Below the pieces are notes generated by a model, which was not told the origin of the DNA, searched no databases, and worked only from the letters and a program-made list of their open reading frames with translations. Of a stretch of DNA of 64,000 nt, positions 1-7,636 are shown one piece after another. A program made the position numbers and the translations under genes. Each line of letters starts with the position of its first letter. The stretch's first letter is position 1. The stretch comes from Paenibacillus humicola (GTDB lineage: Bacteria; Bacillota; Bacilli; Paenibacillales; Paenibacillaceae): assembly GCF_028826105.1 (NCBI RefSeq), contig NZ_JAQGPL010000001.1, positions 4,738,501 through 4,802,500 on the forward strand, given 5' to 3'.

Positions 1-82
1 CGTCGTAGCCGGCGGCGTCCGGCTCGCGAAGCACGGTTTGCAGAATGCGCAGCTGCTTCCGGTACCACATGGATTCCGTCAT
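1..82 (-). CDS. N-terminus of probable glycoside-hydrolase-like protein (partial, runs off left edge)
   Basis: Only the first 27 codons are inside the window. The start ATG at 80-82 follows a TAAGGAG ribosome site; an earlier ATG at 88-90 hits a stop after three codons. The visible residues (MTESMWYRKQLRILQTVLRE...) resemble the N-terminus of TIM-barrel glycosidase-like proteins of Bacillota that open with a W-R-K-x-L-R-x-x-Q-T-N-L-R type segment; this is recalled family resemblance, not proof. It lies 30 bases after the aldo/keto reductase on the same strand, so it is probably the next gene of the same operon. Confidence 0.45.
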   Translation of the reverse strand, partial: MTESMWYRKQLRILQTVLREPDAAGYD

Positions 83-112
83 CGCTTCATTCGCTCCTTA
101 TCGGAAAAATGG

Positions 113-982
113 TCAGACATAACGGCGGTGCAGCTCGTCCAGGCTGATCCGCCCGGCGGCATCGCGGCAGATCGCGGCGTTTTGACGCACGATTTCGGCG
201 TCCCGCATTCCCATCAGCGCCACATCGACGAGCGGGTTGGACAGCACGAACTGGATGAGCGCGGGCGTGTAATCGAACGTGTTGGCCGGATTGACCATTT
301 GAATCCAGCGCTGGAACGTCCCCGAGGTCGGCGTACGCATCGTCAGGATGCCGAGGCCCGCCCGCTCGGCCTCCAGCAGCGTTCCGAAGGAGCGGCTCGG
401 CTCGTACGGGTGCTGGAAAATAAAGTTATAGCACAGCTGGGCCGTATCGAACCTGCCGCTGCGGATAAACCGGTAGACGGCTTCATTGTTGTCCTCGCTC
501 GTAAACCCGATATGACGGACAAGCCCCTCTTCCTTCAGGCGGTTCATCTCGTCGGCCATGCCGCCTTCCCGCAAAATATCGTCCACCTGCTCCGGACGGA
601 TCGTATCGCCGTGAATTTGCAGCAGATCGAGGTGTTTACGGCGCAGCCGCTTCAGGCTCGCCTCCACGGAGGCGCGCAGCTCCGAGCGGCTGTGGTAGCC
701 GGCCTTCGTCGAAACGAAGAGCGGATGGCCGCCCGCTTCCGTTACGCCCGCGAGCGCCTCCCCGAGCAGCTCCTCGCTCTGCCCGCTGCCGTAGCCCGGG
801 GCGGTGTCGAAATAGTTGATCCCTTCATCCAGCGCGGCCTCGACCGATTCGAGAATGCCCCGACGGTCATCCGGGTTTTGCGGATCGAAGGCGTGCAAAT
901 AATTTTTCAGCCCGGCGGCCGCGCCGCCATAGCCGATCCGGCTGACGGTCGCGCCTGTGCGTCCAAGTAAGGTATACTCCAT
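113..982 (-). CDS. Aldo/keto reductase
   Basis: NAD(P)H-dependent oxidoreductase of the aldo/keto reductase superfamily, 289 residues, cytosolic. The AKR tetrad is visible: Asp59 and Tyr64 in FDTAPGYG, Lys93 in STKAG and His124 in IHGDT. The chosen ATG lies 8 bases after the stop of the Gfo/Idh gene, with AGGGAG about 13 bases upstream; a longer reading frame upstream overlaps that gene and has no family similarity. Translational coupling with the oxidoreductase suggests that both act on the same carbohydrate or hydroxyacid. The substrate cannot be told from sequence. Confidence 0.88.
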   Translation of the reverse strand: MEYTLLGRTGATVSRIGYGGAAAGLKNYLHAFDPQNPDDRRGILESVEAALDEGINYFDTAPGYGSGQSEELLGEALAGVTEAGGHPLFVSTKAGYHSRSELRASVEASLKRLRRKHLDLLQIHGDTIRPEQVDDILREGGMADEMNRLKEEGLVRHIGFTSEDNNEAVYRFIRSGRFDTAQLCYNFIFQHPYEPSRSFGTLLEAERAGLGILTMRTPTSGTFQRWIQMVNPANTFDYTPALIQFVLSNPLVDVALMGMRDAEIVRQNAAICRDAAGRISLDELHRRYV

Positions 983-990
983 GCCGACGC

Positions 991-1998
991 TCACACTCCC
1001 TGCTCTGCGGTTAATAGAAGCGCTTCCAATTGATCGAGCAGCCGCATCGTTTCGACCGAGTCGTCGATGCACGGCTCCGGTTTGCGGTTCTCCGCAACGG
1101 CGCTGATGAAATGGTGAATTTCATCCTCGTAGCCATGGTACGAAATACGCGGATAAAAGCCGTGACTCGGATTCCAGACGAGCGCGTCGCCGCCTTCGGC
1201 CAGCGTAAACGGCTGAAATTTGTCCTTGCGTTCGACCGGCGGGCGGTTATAAACAAGGCTTTTCACGTTATCGACGACGATATTCCGGCGGCTGCCGATC
1301 AGCTCCAGCCGCTCCATCGGGTACAGCTCGTCGAGCAGCGAGCCGGATTGGATCGTACCGATAGCCCCGCCCTCGGACCGCAGCGAAATCGCAAAACCAA
1401 CCATACGCTCGCTCAGGGATACGCGCTCGACGTGCGTTAAACGGATTTCGCCGAGCATAAACCGGGCCAGATCGATGTGGTGAATGACGTGGTTGATTTT
1501 GAAAAAGGCTTCGTCGCGGTAAGGCGACGTGTTGAAATGCGACTGGTACATCCGGATGCCGCCGAATTCGGAACGCGACGAAATTTCTTTGGCCATCGCG
1601 TAAGCCGTCATATAGCGGCGGTTAAAGCCCACCATTGTGTAGCGGCCGGTCCGCCGCTGGGTGTCGGCCAGCTCCAGCGCCTGCTGCGTATTCATCGCCG
1701 GCGTTTTCTCGACGAAGACGTGCGCGCCAGCCAGCATGGCCGCCTTGGCCGCATCGTAATGCACCGTCTCATTGATGGCGATCAGAACCGCGTCGAGCGA
1801 TTCCTTGGCCAGCATCTCGTTGTAGTCCATGTAGCGGCCCGGCACGTTGTAAACGCTTGCGAAACGTTCCAGACGCGCTTCGTCCGCATCGCAGACGGCG
1901 GCCGTCGTGACCGGCGGCGCCCATTTCAGCGTATTGTACAAAAACTCGAACATATGGCCGCCGCACCCGATGATGCCCAATTTCACCTTCCGGCTCAT
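991..1998 (-). CDS. Gfo/Idh/MocA family oxidoreductase
   Basis: NAD(P)-dependent dehydrogenase of sugars or inositols, 335 residues. The N-terminal Rossmann fold shows GIIGCGG (residues 8-14) and the family signature EKTP at 97-100; the C-terminal half is the alpha/beta substrate domain with a conserved H-H-I-D segment (HVIHHIDLARF). An AGGTTGAAAG ribosome site precedes the ATG. It sits between the PdxA-like gene (483 bases upstream) and the aldo/keto reductase (8 bases downstream). Family members oxidise or epimerise many sugars; the specific substrate is unknown. Confidence 0.9.
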   Translation of the reverse strand: MSRKVKLGIIGCGGHMFEFLYNTLKWAPPVTTAAVCDADEARLERFASVYNVPGRYMDYNEMLAKESLDAVLIAINETVHYDAAKAAMLAGAHVFVEKTPAMNTQQALELADTQRRTGRYTMVGFNRRYMTAYAMAKEISSRSEFGGIRMYQSHFNTSPYRDEAFFKINHVIHHIDLARFMLGEIRLTHVERVSLSERMVGFAISLRSEGGAIGTIQSGSLLDELYPMERLELIGSRRNIVVDNVKSLVYNRPPVERKDKFQPFTLAEGGDALVWNPSHGFYPRISYHGYEDEIHHFISAVAENRKPEPCIDDSVETMRLLDQLEALLLTAEQGV

Positions 1999-2206
1999 CT
2001 TTCAACCTCCCGTTCGTTAGGAAATGCAGAAAATCACGCCGCCAACCGGACGAATATGCAATTCGCACGCCGATTTTGGCCCAATACGGGCCTTCAGCCT
2101 CCACCCCTGATCGGGGAAGCCCTAATATGCCGCCGCAGCTGTGGGAGCGCGTTTATTGGAAAGCAGCGGGAACCGTTCCGGTACGCCGGTAGGCGTCCCG
2201 GCTCCT

Positions 2207-2492
2207 CGCGAGTCATCCGGCCTCCAGCACAGTCGAAGGCCGGAAGGCTTCGCGCGGCACCGGGCTTAGGCGAAGGTTCTCCGGCTTGTCCTTCACGTGT
2301 GCCGGCTGCATCGCTTCCGGCGGTGCTTGCCGGGCGCAGTCAGGCGTTAGCTGCCCGGGCCGCCGGTCAAGCGCCGCATGCCGGACCGCCGCAGATGGTG
2401 CCGGCCGGCTTTGCGCGAATCATCAGGCTTCCGGAACCGTCGAAGGCCGGAAGGCTTCTCGTCCGGTGCCCCGGCTGAAGCTCAGCCTTTCC
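2207..2492. repeat. Imperfect 207-base-period direct repeat at the 3' end of the pdxA-like gene
   Basis: Within the 483-base gene-free stretch 1999-2481, the segment 2207-2285 recurs at 2414-2492, exactly 207 bases on. A 19-base core, GTCGAAGGCCGGAAGGCTT, is identical at 2232 and 2439. The right-hand copy overlaps the last codons and stop of the pdxA-like gene. The remainder of 1999-2481 shows no convincing gene, promoter or terminator. Confidence 0.7.
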
Positions 2493-3483
2493 GCTTGGGC
2501 GCCAAATCCGCCGCGAAACGGATCGCCGCGGTCATGCTGCGCTCGTCGGCGATATTTTTCCCCGCGATATCGAAGGCGGTGCCGTGATCGACCGAGGTGC
2601 GGATCACGCCGCCCTTCAGGCCGACCGTAATGTTGACGCCCGCTTCGATTCCCAGCACCTTGACGGGCGCATGGCCCTGATCGTGGTAGCAGGCGACGAC
2701 CATCTGGAAGTCTCCTCTGGCCGCGCGGTAAAACAGCGTATCGGCCGGATACGGCCCGGTCACGTTCACCCCTTCGGCGCGGGCGCGTTCAATTCCGGGA
2801 ACGAGCTTTTCTTCCTCTTCGCCGTTGCCGAACAAGCCGTTCTCTCCGGCATGCGGGTTAATGCCGCACACCGCAATGGAAGGCTGCGGATACCCCGCCT
2901 TTTCCAGCGTCTCGTGCGCCAGCTTGATCACCTTGTACGTCCGCTCGGGGTTGATCCGGCTGATGGCCTCGATCAGTCCCACATGCGTCGTCAAATGGAT
3001 TACGCGCAGATTGGGTGTTGCGAGCATCATCGAATAATCTTCGGTCCCGGTCAGGTCCGCCAAGATTTCCGTATGGCCCGGGTAATGATGGCCGCCCATG
3101 CGCAGCGCTTCCTTGTTCAGCGGCGCCGTGCAAATCGCGTCGATTTCGCCCGCAAGAGCAAGCTCCACCGCTTTTGCGATAAAGCGGAACGCGGCGTCGC
3201 CCGCCTGCGCGCTCAGCTTGCCGAACGGCAGGTCTGCCGGCAGCAGGCCCAAGTCAAGGCAATCGATCGCGTTTCGTTCGAAAAGCGCTTCGCCGGGCGA
3301 CCCGATTCTGCGAACCGTTACGTCCGCGCCTGTAATCCGGACCGCCCGCTCCAGAATGCCCGCGTCGCCGATGACGAAGGACCGGCACAGCTCAAACGTC
3401 TCTCCCGAAGCGAGCGCCTTGACGATAACCTCAGGCCCGACGCCTGCGGCATCGCCCATTGTAATGCCGATGACCGGTTTCAT
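2482..3483 (-). CDS. PdxA-family 4-phosphate dehydrogenase (probably a PdxA2-type sugar-acid enzyme)
   Basis: Homologue of 4-hydroxythreonine-4-phosphate dehydrogenase, 333 residues. Metal ligands typical of PdxA are seen: His137 in GHTE, His211 in NPHAGE and His267 in YHDQGH. The N-terminus VIGITMGDAAGVGPE is diagnostic of the family. An AAGGAGG site precedes the ATG. PdxA proper serves vitamin B6 synthesis; PdxA2 paralogues oxidise 4-phosphates of threonate/erythronate-type acids. The setting beside a LarA-type epimerase and oxidoreductases favours the catabolic PdxA2 role, which is inference. No DUF1537 kinase, the usual PdxA2 partner, is present in the window. Confidence 0.85.
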   Translation of the reverse strand: MKPVIGITMGDAAGVGPEVIVKALASGETFELCRSFVIGDAGILERAVRITGADVTVRRIGSPGEALFERNAIDCLDLGLLPADLPFGKLSAQAGDAAFRFIAKAVELALAGEIDAICTAPLNKEALRMGGHHYPGHTEILADLTGTEDYSMMLATPNLRVIHLTTHVGLIEAISRINPERTYKVIKLAHETLEKAGYPQPSIAVCGINPHAGENGLFGNGEEEEKLVPGIERARAEGVNVTGPYPADTLFYRAARGDFQMVVACYHDQGHAPVKVLGIEAGVNITVGLKGGVIRTSVDHGTAFDIAGKNIADERSMTAAIRFAADLAPKRKG

Positions 3484-3546
3484 GTTGAAATTCCTCCTTA
3501 AAGCTGCCGAATGTCGCGAGCATGTGCCGAAGCCGCCCGCCTTCAG

Positions 3547-4803
3547 TCAGAACGGCAGCAGGTTGCCGTCCGGATCGAACGCAAATGGGGAAAGCTCGCC
3601 CGCCGGCCGGATGTCCGGCATCGAACGGATCTCTTCGTAGACCGACTCCGAGACGTACAGCTCCTCCAGGTGCAGCGTGCTGAAAATCCGGGCGATGCGG
3701 GCCCGCTCGGGCGCGACGTTCCACGTCGACCGCAGCGCCGTAAGAAGCGCTTCGCGATCGTTATCCAGCACGATCGGTACGGACGCTCTGGCCAGAAAAG
3801 AGCTGGTGATGACGTTCTCGTTCATCACTTTGCGGTCGATTTTATCGACCAGCCGCGCCGTCGTTAGGTCGGCAAGGCCGATGCCGAGGGCGTTGCCGTG
3901 CGACTCCTCGCTCAAATCGCCGGCGATGACGTATTTGATCCGCGGCGACTCCGGCTCGGGCGTGCCCTGAATGCGCATGCGTCCGATCGTATTCGTATCC
4001 ATGCCCGTGCCGCTGTAGTTTTTTCCGATTTTATCGACGAACAGGATATCCAGCTCCTCAACCGGCAAACGCGGGTACAGCTCCATGGATACGGCCAGCA
4101 GCTCCCGCTCCCGCTCCTCGATCCTCTCCGGCTCGATCGCCTCCAGGATGGCGGTCTGCTCCGCCGCGTTCTCGACGATCCCGAGGCCGAAAAGAATATG
4201 GCCCGAGCCGAGGACGACCCGGCCGACCTCCGGCATAATGTCCCGAATGCCGTGCACGCCGTAAGAATGAAGCAGCAGCGCCTCCTTGTGCTTGCCCAGA
4301 CCGATGGACGCCATTTTCATCAGTCCGCTTTCGAGCCCAATCGGCGATTTGAAATCGGTATGAAGCTTGATGCGGCCGACGAGAATGACGCCGTCAGCTT
4401 CGGAGGCGTGGCGGTCCATGTGGACGGCGATGCCGCCCGGCGTTTTTCCGATCTCCACGGTGTCCATCGAGCTTATGACCGGCGCGCCGCACAGCCGTTC
4501 CGTTACGCCGAGGCTTTCCAGCACCTCGACCTGCCCTTCCGCCGTCGCGCCTCCGTGGCTGCCCATCGCCGGCACGATGAACGGCTCGGCTCCGGCCCGC
4601 TTCAGCTCCGCAACGATTGCGGCAATGATCCGGCCGATGCCGGAAACGCCGCGGCTGCCCGCCGTTATCGCAATCCGCGCGCCGGGCCGAATCCGTCGGG
4701 CGATTTCGGGCTTCGCCAGCTCCTTCGCAATCTCGGCCTCGATATTGTCAATCGCCGGCGTATGAAAGCGCCGGGAGATTTTAATCATGTTCGGCAATAT
4801 CAC
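3547..4803 (-). CDS. LarA-type nickel-pincer (NPN) racemase/epimerase
   Basis: Lactate-racemase-domain (DUF2088) protein, 418 residues. GTG is chosen as start because GGAGG lies 7 bases upstream; a longer frame exists but has no family similarity. Candidate active-site residues: His83 (GSHGG) and His148 (KLHTD) as catalytic bases, Lys163 (LMK) as covalent cofactor lysine, and His179 (LLLHS) as nickel ligand. The Lys-His spacing of 16 equals that between Lys184 and His200 of Lactobacillus plantarum LarA. The motifs around these residues differ from classical lactate racemase, which suggests another 2-hydroxyacid as substrate. The cofactor would be made by LarB, LarC (encoded just upstream) and LarE (not in this window). 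Confidence 0.85.
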   Translation of the reverse strand: MILPNMIKISRRFHTPAIDNIEAEIAKELAKPEIARRIRPGARIAITAGSRGVSGIGRIIAAIVAELKRAGAEPFIVPAMGSHGGATAEGQVEVLESLGVTERLCGAPVISSMDTVEIGKTPGGIAVHMDRHASEADGVILVGRIKLHTDFKSPIGLESGLMKMASIGLGKHKEALLLHSYGVHGIRDIMPEVGRVVLGSGHILFGLGIVENAAEQTAILEAIEPERIEERERELLAVSMELYPRLPVEELDILFVDKIGKNYSGTGMDTNTIGRMRIQGTPEPESPRIKYVIAGDLSEESHGNALGIGLADLTTARLVDKIDRKVMNENVITSSFLARASVPIVLDNDREALLTALRSTWNVAPERARIARIFSTLHLEELYVSESVYEEIRSMPDIRPAGELSPFAFDPDGNLLPF

Positions 4804-4859
4804 GCTGGGGCCTCCTTCTTTTTTACATGTTGATCTCATTATAACGCTTGATGGCCGGT

Positions 4860-4916
4860 CCCGGAAAAGATTTCCGGGCCGGCGGTAAGCGCCGCCCCGG
4901 CGGACAGTTTGTCCGC
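4860..4916 (-). other. Three consecutive hairpins in the larC-larA gap, with a -10-like box downstream
   Basis: Three perfect inverted repeats follow one another: GCGGACA/TGTCCGC (4900-4916), GGCGG/CCGCC (4881-4896) and CCCGGAAA/TTTCCGGG (4860-4878). None has a T-run in the larC direction. A TATAAT hexamer on the minus strand (4838-4843) lies about 35 bases before the larA start but lacks a good -35. The stack may stabilise or process the mRNA, or separate larA expression from larBC. The rest of 4804-5080 shows no gene. Confidence 0.45.
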
Positions 4917-5080
4917 GGTGACGGCGTTTGGTCTGACCGGTCATAGATGCGGCCGGACGCCTATTTCGCTGCCTTGAGGAGAGAAATCAGGGATTTTATG
5001 CCCGGTTTGTTCCTCGCGAACATGCGTGCCTTTCGGCCGAGGGGAGGCACTGTTACAGCTCGCTGCAAAGCGTCTTGCGG

Positions 5081-6562
5081 TCAGCGGTTTTCCCGGTTTA
5101 TCGCCGCGTTCATCACGTCGGCGAGCGGAACGCCGCTCGCGCGCGCCCGCGCGGCCGCATCTTCGAATTCCGGCATTTCGCGAATGACGGCGCCGTTCAT
5201 GATCGCCTGCTTGACCCGGACCGTGCCGTAAGGCGTCTGCGCCTCGACGATATTCCGCCGCAGCGCGGTGCGGTCCGCCGTCCGGCTGCGCACGCCGAGC
5301 GTGGTCGTCTCGCGCAGCAGCACCGCTTCGAGACGTACGGCGGACGGCTCGGCGCACAGGACGGTGATCAGCGTTGCGGGGCGGTTCTTCTTCATATAAA
5401 CCGGCGTCAAATACACGTCGAGCGCTCCCGCCTCGAACAGCCGCTCCATCGCGAAGCCGGCCGCTTCTCCCGTCATGTCGTCGACCTGCGCCTCCAGAAT
5501 TGCGATCCGCTCCCGAAGCGCGTCGTGGGCGGCTGACTGGCCGACTGGCCGCGGCGCGTCCTCCACATCCATCAGAATCGCCCGCAGCACGTTCGGATGC
5601 TCGAAATCTTTGCGGCCCGCGCCGTAGCCGATGCCGGTCATTTTACCGGCCGGGATCGGGCCGAACCGGACTGCAAGCGCTTTTAAAATGCCCGCTCCCG
5701 TCGGCGTCGTCAGCTCGCCTCTCGCGCTGAAATCAGCCAGCGGCACGTCCTTCAGCAGCTCCGCCACCGCAGGCGCCGGGACGGGGTATACGCCGTGCGC
5801 GATACGGATTCGCCCGTGTCCGACGGGAACGGGGGCCGCCATGCAGACGTCTACGTCCAGCTGCTCAAGCGCGAGGCAGACGCCGATGATGTCGATAATC
5901 GAATCCATCGCCCCAACCTCGTGAAAATGCACCGTTTCGGGCGAAACGCCATGCACGCGGCCTTCCGCCACGGCGATGAGCTTGAAAATGGCGATGCTGC
6001 GCTCCTTTACCCGGGCAGGCAGCGCACTCTGTTCGATCATCCGCAAAATATCCGACGCTCTGCGGTGGTGATGATCGTGATCATGGCTGTGCGCATGAAG
6101 ATGATGCCCGTCATGATCGTGCTCATGGCCGTGCTCATGGTGATGATGCCCATCATGATCGTGGTCATGGCTATGCTCATGGTGATGATGCCCGTCATGA
6201 TCGTGATCATGGCCGTGCTCGTGGTGATGATGCCCGTCATGATCGTGATCATGGCCGTGCTCGTGGTGATGATGCCCGTCATGATCGTGATCATGGCCGT
6301 GCTCGTGGTGATGATGCCCGTCATGATCGTGATCGTGGCCGCGAGCCGCCGGATTTTCGACGCCTCCGCCAATTTCCAGCTTCAACAGCCGGGAGGAAAT
6401 GCCCTGCTTGACAACCCGCGTCGTATCCATACTGAATGGATCGATCGGCAGCTTCCGCAGCTCCTCGGCGATGTAAGCGGGATCGGCGCCCAAATCGATC
6501 AGAGCGGCCAGCGTCATGTCCCCGGCAATACCGGCAAAACAATCCAAATACAGCAGCCTCAT
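5081..6562 (-). CDS. larC: LarC, nickel insertion protein (NPN cofactor nickel chelatase)
   Basis: LarC inserts nickel into the pyridinium-3,5-bisthiocarboxylate mononucleotide cofactor of LarA enzymes, using CTP in characterised members. The N-terminus MRLLYLDCFAGIAGDM is typical. At residues 75-167 there is a very long His/Asp tract of six 14-residue units, a plausible nickel store. The C-terminal half carries the LarC2 part (for example QVDDMTGE). In L. plantarum the two halves need a ribosomal frameshift; here one uninterrupted frame of 493 residues encodes both. The ATG overlaps the larB stop by 4 bases (ATGA), so the two are translationally coupled. Confidence 0.95.
   Translation of the reverse strand: MRLLYLDCFAGIAGDMTLAALIDLGADPAYIAEELRKLPIDPFSMDTTRVVKQGISSRLLKLEIGGGVENPAARGHDHDHDGHHHHEHGHDHDHDGHHHHEHGHDHDHDGHHHHEHGHDHDHDGHHHHEHSHDHDHDGHHHHEHGHEHDHDGHHLHAHSHDHDHHHRRASDILRMIEQSALPARVKERSIAIFKLIAVAEGRVHGVSPETVHFHEVGAMDSIIDIIGVCLALEQLDVDVCMAAPVPVGHGRIRIAHGVYPVPAPAVAELLKDVPLADFSARGELTTPTGAGILKALAVRFGPIPAGKMTGIGYGAGRKDFEHPNVLRAILMDVEDAPRPVGQSAAHDALRERIAILEAQVDDMTGEAAGFAMERLFEAGALDVYLTPVYMKKNRPATLITVLCAEPSAVRLEAVLLRETTTLGVRSRTADRTALRRNIVEAQTPYGTVRVKQAIMNGAVIREMPEFEDAAARARASGVPLADVMNAAINRENR
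6062..6340 (-). repeat. 42-base in-frame tandem repeat encoding the LarC histidine tract
   Basis: Six full units and one partial unit of 14 codons (consensus GHDHDHDGHHHHEH) run without a break. The units are nearly identical at nucleotide level, especially 6170-6340, which indicates recent expansion by slippage or unequal crossing-over. Variants (Ser for Gly, Glu for Asp, HHLHAH) collect toward the C-terminal end of the tract. Confidence 0.95.
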
Positions 6563-7239
6563 CCGGAATGTACCTCCTTGGCCAGCTGCAGCATCATCGC
6601 CGCGTTGTAGCCGGCGCCGAAGCCGTTATCGATATTGACGACCGATACGCCGGCTGCGCAGGAGGTCAGCATGGCGAGCAGCGGTGTCAGTCCCTGAAAA
6701 TGGGCGCCGTAGCCGACCGAGGTCGGTACCGCGATGACCGGTCTGCGGACGAGCCCGGCGGTTACGCTGGCCAGCGCTCCCTCCATCCCGGCAGCCACGA
6801 TCAGCACGCTGGCCGCCTGAATTTCTTCCCGGAAGCTCAGCAGCCGGTCGATGCCGGCTACGCCGACATCATAGATGCGGCCGACGGTACAGCCCATCCA
6901 ATCCGCCGTTCTGGCCGCTTCTTCGGCAACCGGAATGTCCGTCGTTCCGCCGGTCAGGACGAGCACTTTGCCCGGCAGCTCCACCGGACTGCGGCCGATT
7001 GATACGATACCGGAAACTTCATCGTAGACAGCTTCCGGGAACAGCCGCTGAACGGCATCGGCGGCAGGCCGCTCTGCGCGGGTGACCAGCGCACGGCCGT
7101 GCCGTCCGACCAGCCGCTCGACGATCGCCGCAATCTGCTCAGGGGTTTTGCGCTGCCCGAATACGACTTCGGGGTGACCGGTGCGCGCTTCGCGGTCGGT
7201 ATCCACTTTGGAAAAACCAAGCTCTTCAAATGATGACAC
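6559..7239 (-). CDS. larB: LarB, nicotinic acid adenine dinucleotide carboxylase/hydrolase
   Basis: LarB carries out the first step of nickel-pincer cofactor synthesis, carboxylating and hydrolysing NaAD. The protein has 226 residues and a C-terminal PurE-like (AIR carboxylase) domain with VLTGGTTDIPVAEEAA and AAGMEGALASV segments. GTG is the start, 7 bases after GAGGAGG. It overlaps larC by 4 bases. With larC and the LarA-type gene it forms a nickel-enzyme module; larE, the sulfur-transfer step, must be elsewhere in the genome. Confidence 0.95.
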   Translation of the reverse strand: MSSFEELGFSKVDTDREARTGHPEVVFGQRKTPEQIAAIVERLVGRHGRALVTRAERPAADAVQRLFPEAVYDEVSGIVSIGRSPVELPGKVLVLTGGTTDIPVAEEAARTADWMGCTVGRIYDVGVAGIDRLLSFREEIQAASVLIVAAGMEGALASVTAGLVRRPVIAVPTSVGYGAHFQGLTPLLAMLTSCAAGVSVVNIDNGFGAGYNAAMMLQLAKEVHSG

Positions 7240-7506
7240 GAGACTCCTCCTCTCGTTACCCGGGCCCCGAAAGCCGCCGAAAGCGGCTCTTCGGGCTGCT
7301 TGCCCGGAACGGGCCGCCGCGTCCGCCGGCAGCGGTTCATGCCGTTATACGGCATAACCGGCGAACCGGGCGAAACGCCGCTGAAGAAGAAGCTCCTTCG
7401 CCTTGCTGATGTTCGCAAGCGGCGGCGTTTGCCGCCGCGCACGTTTACGCGGCAGTCCCTGTTCCTTCGACAGCCGCCGCATGTCCATCTTTTCGCCGAT
7501 GTCGAC
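7240..7506. other. Gene-free upstream region of larB with a palindrome
   Basis: Nothing in this stretch looks coding; the open frames are GC-rich and lack ribosome sites. One clear structure is the inverted repeat ATGCCGT-TAT-ACGGCAT at 7339-7355, about 100 bases upstream of larB, which could be an operator for the lar operon. No sigma-A promoter is recognisable. Confidence 0.4.
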
Positions 7507-7539
7507 GGCAAAAGACCGGCTGCCGGCGAACCGGCAGCC
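7507..7539 (-). terminator. Probable terminator of the malic enzyme gene
   Basis: On the minus strand a perfect 9-base stem, GGCTGCCGG/CCGGCAGCC, closes a TTCG tetraloop and is followed by GGTCTTTTG. It lies about 100 bases after the malic enzyme stop. Confidence 0.6.
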
Positions 7540-7636
7540 TGCGGCAGCGCTGCTAAGCCCATTAGTCTCGATGCGTCATAGTTTACTCCCCTTTTGCCCG
7601 GCCTGCAACGCCATTCGCGCGGCTCGTCAAAAAGAA

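Noticed and set aside
5795..6610. Plus-strand frame with a Met/Val repeat opposite larC
   Set aside because: It is the antisense of the His/Asp repeat of LarC; the apparent repeat protein is a by-product of the 42-base units.
7300..7581. 93-codon plus-strand frame in the larB to malic enzyme gap
   Set aside because: No ribosome site, Arg/Pro-rich composition, and it contains the hairpin terminator of the malic enzyme gene.
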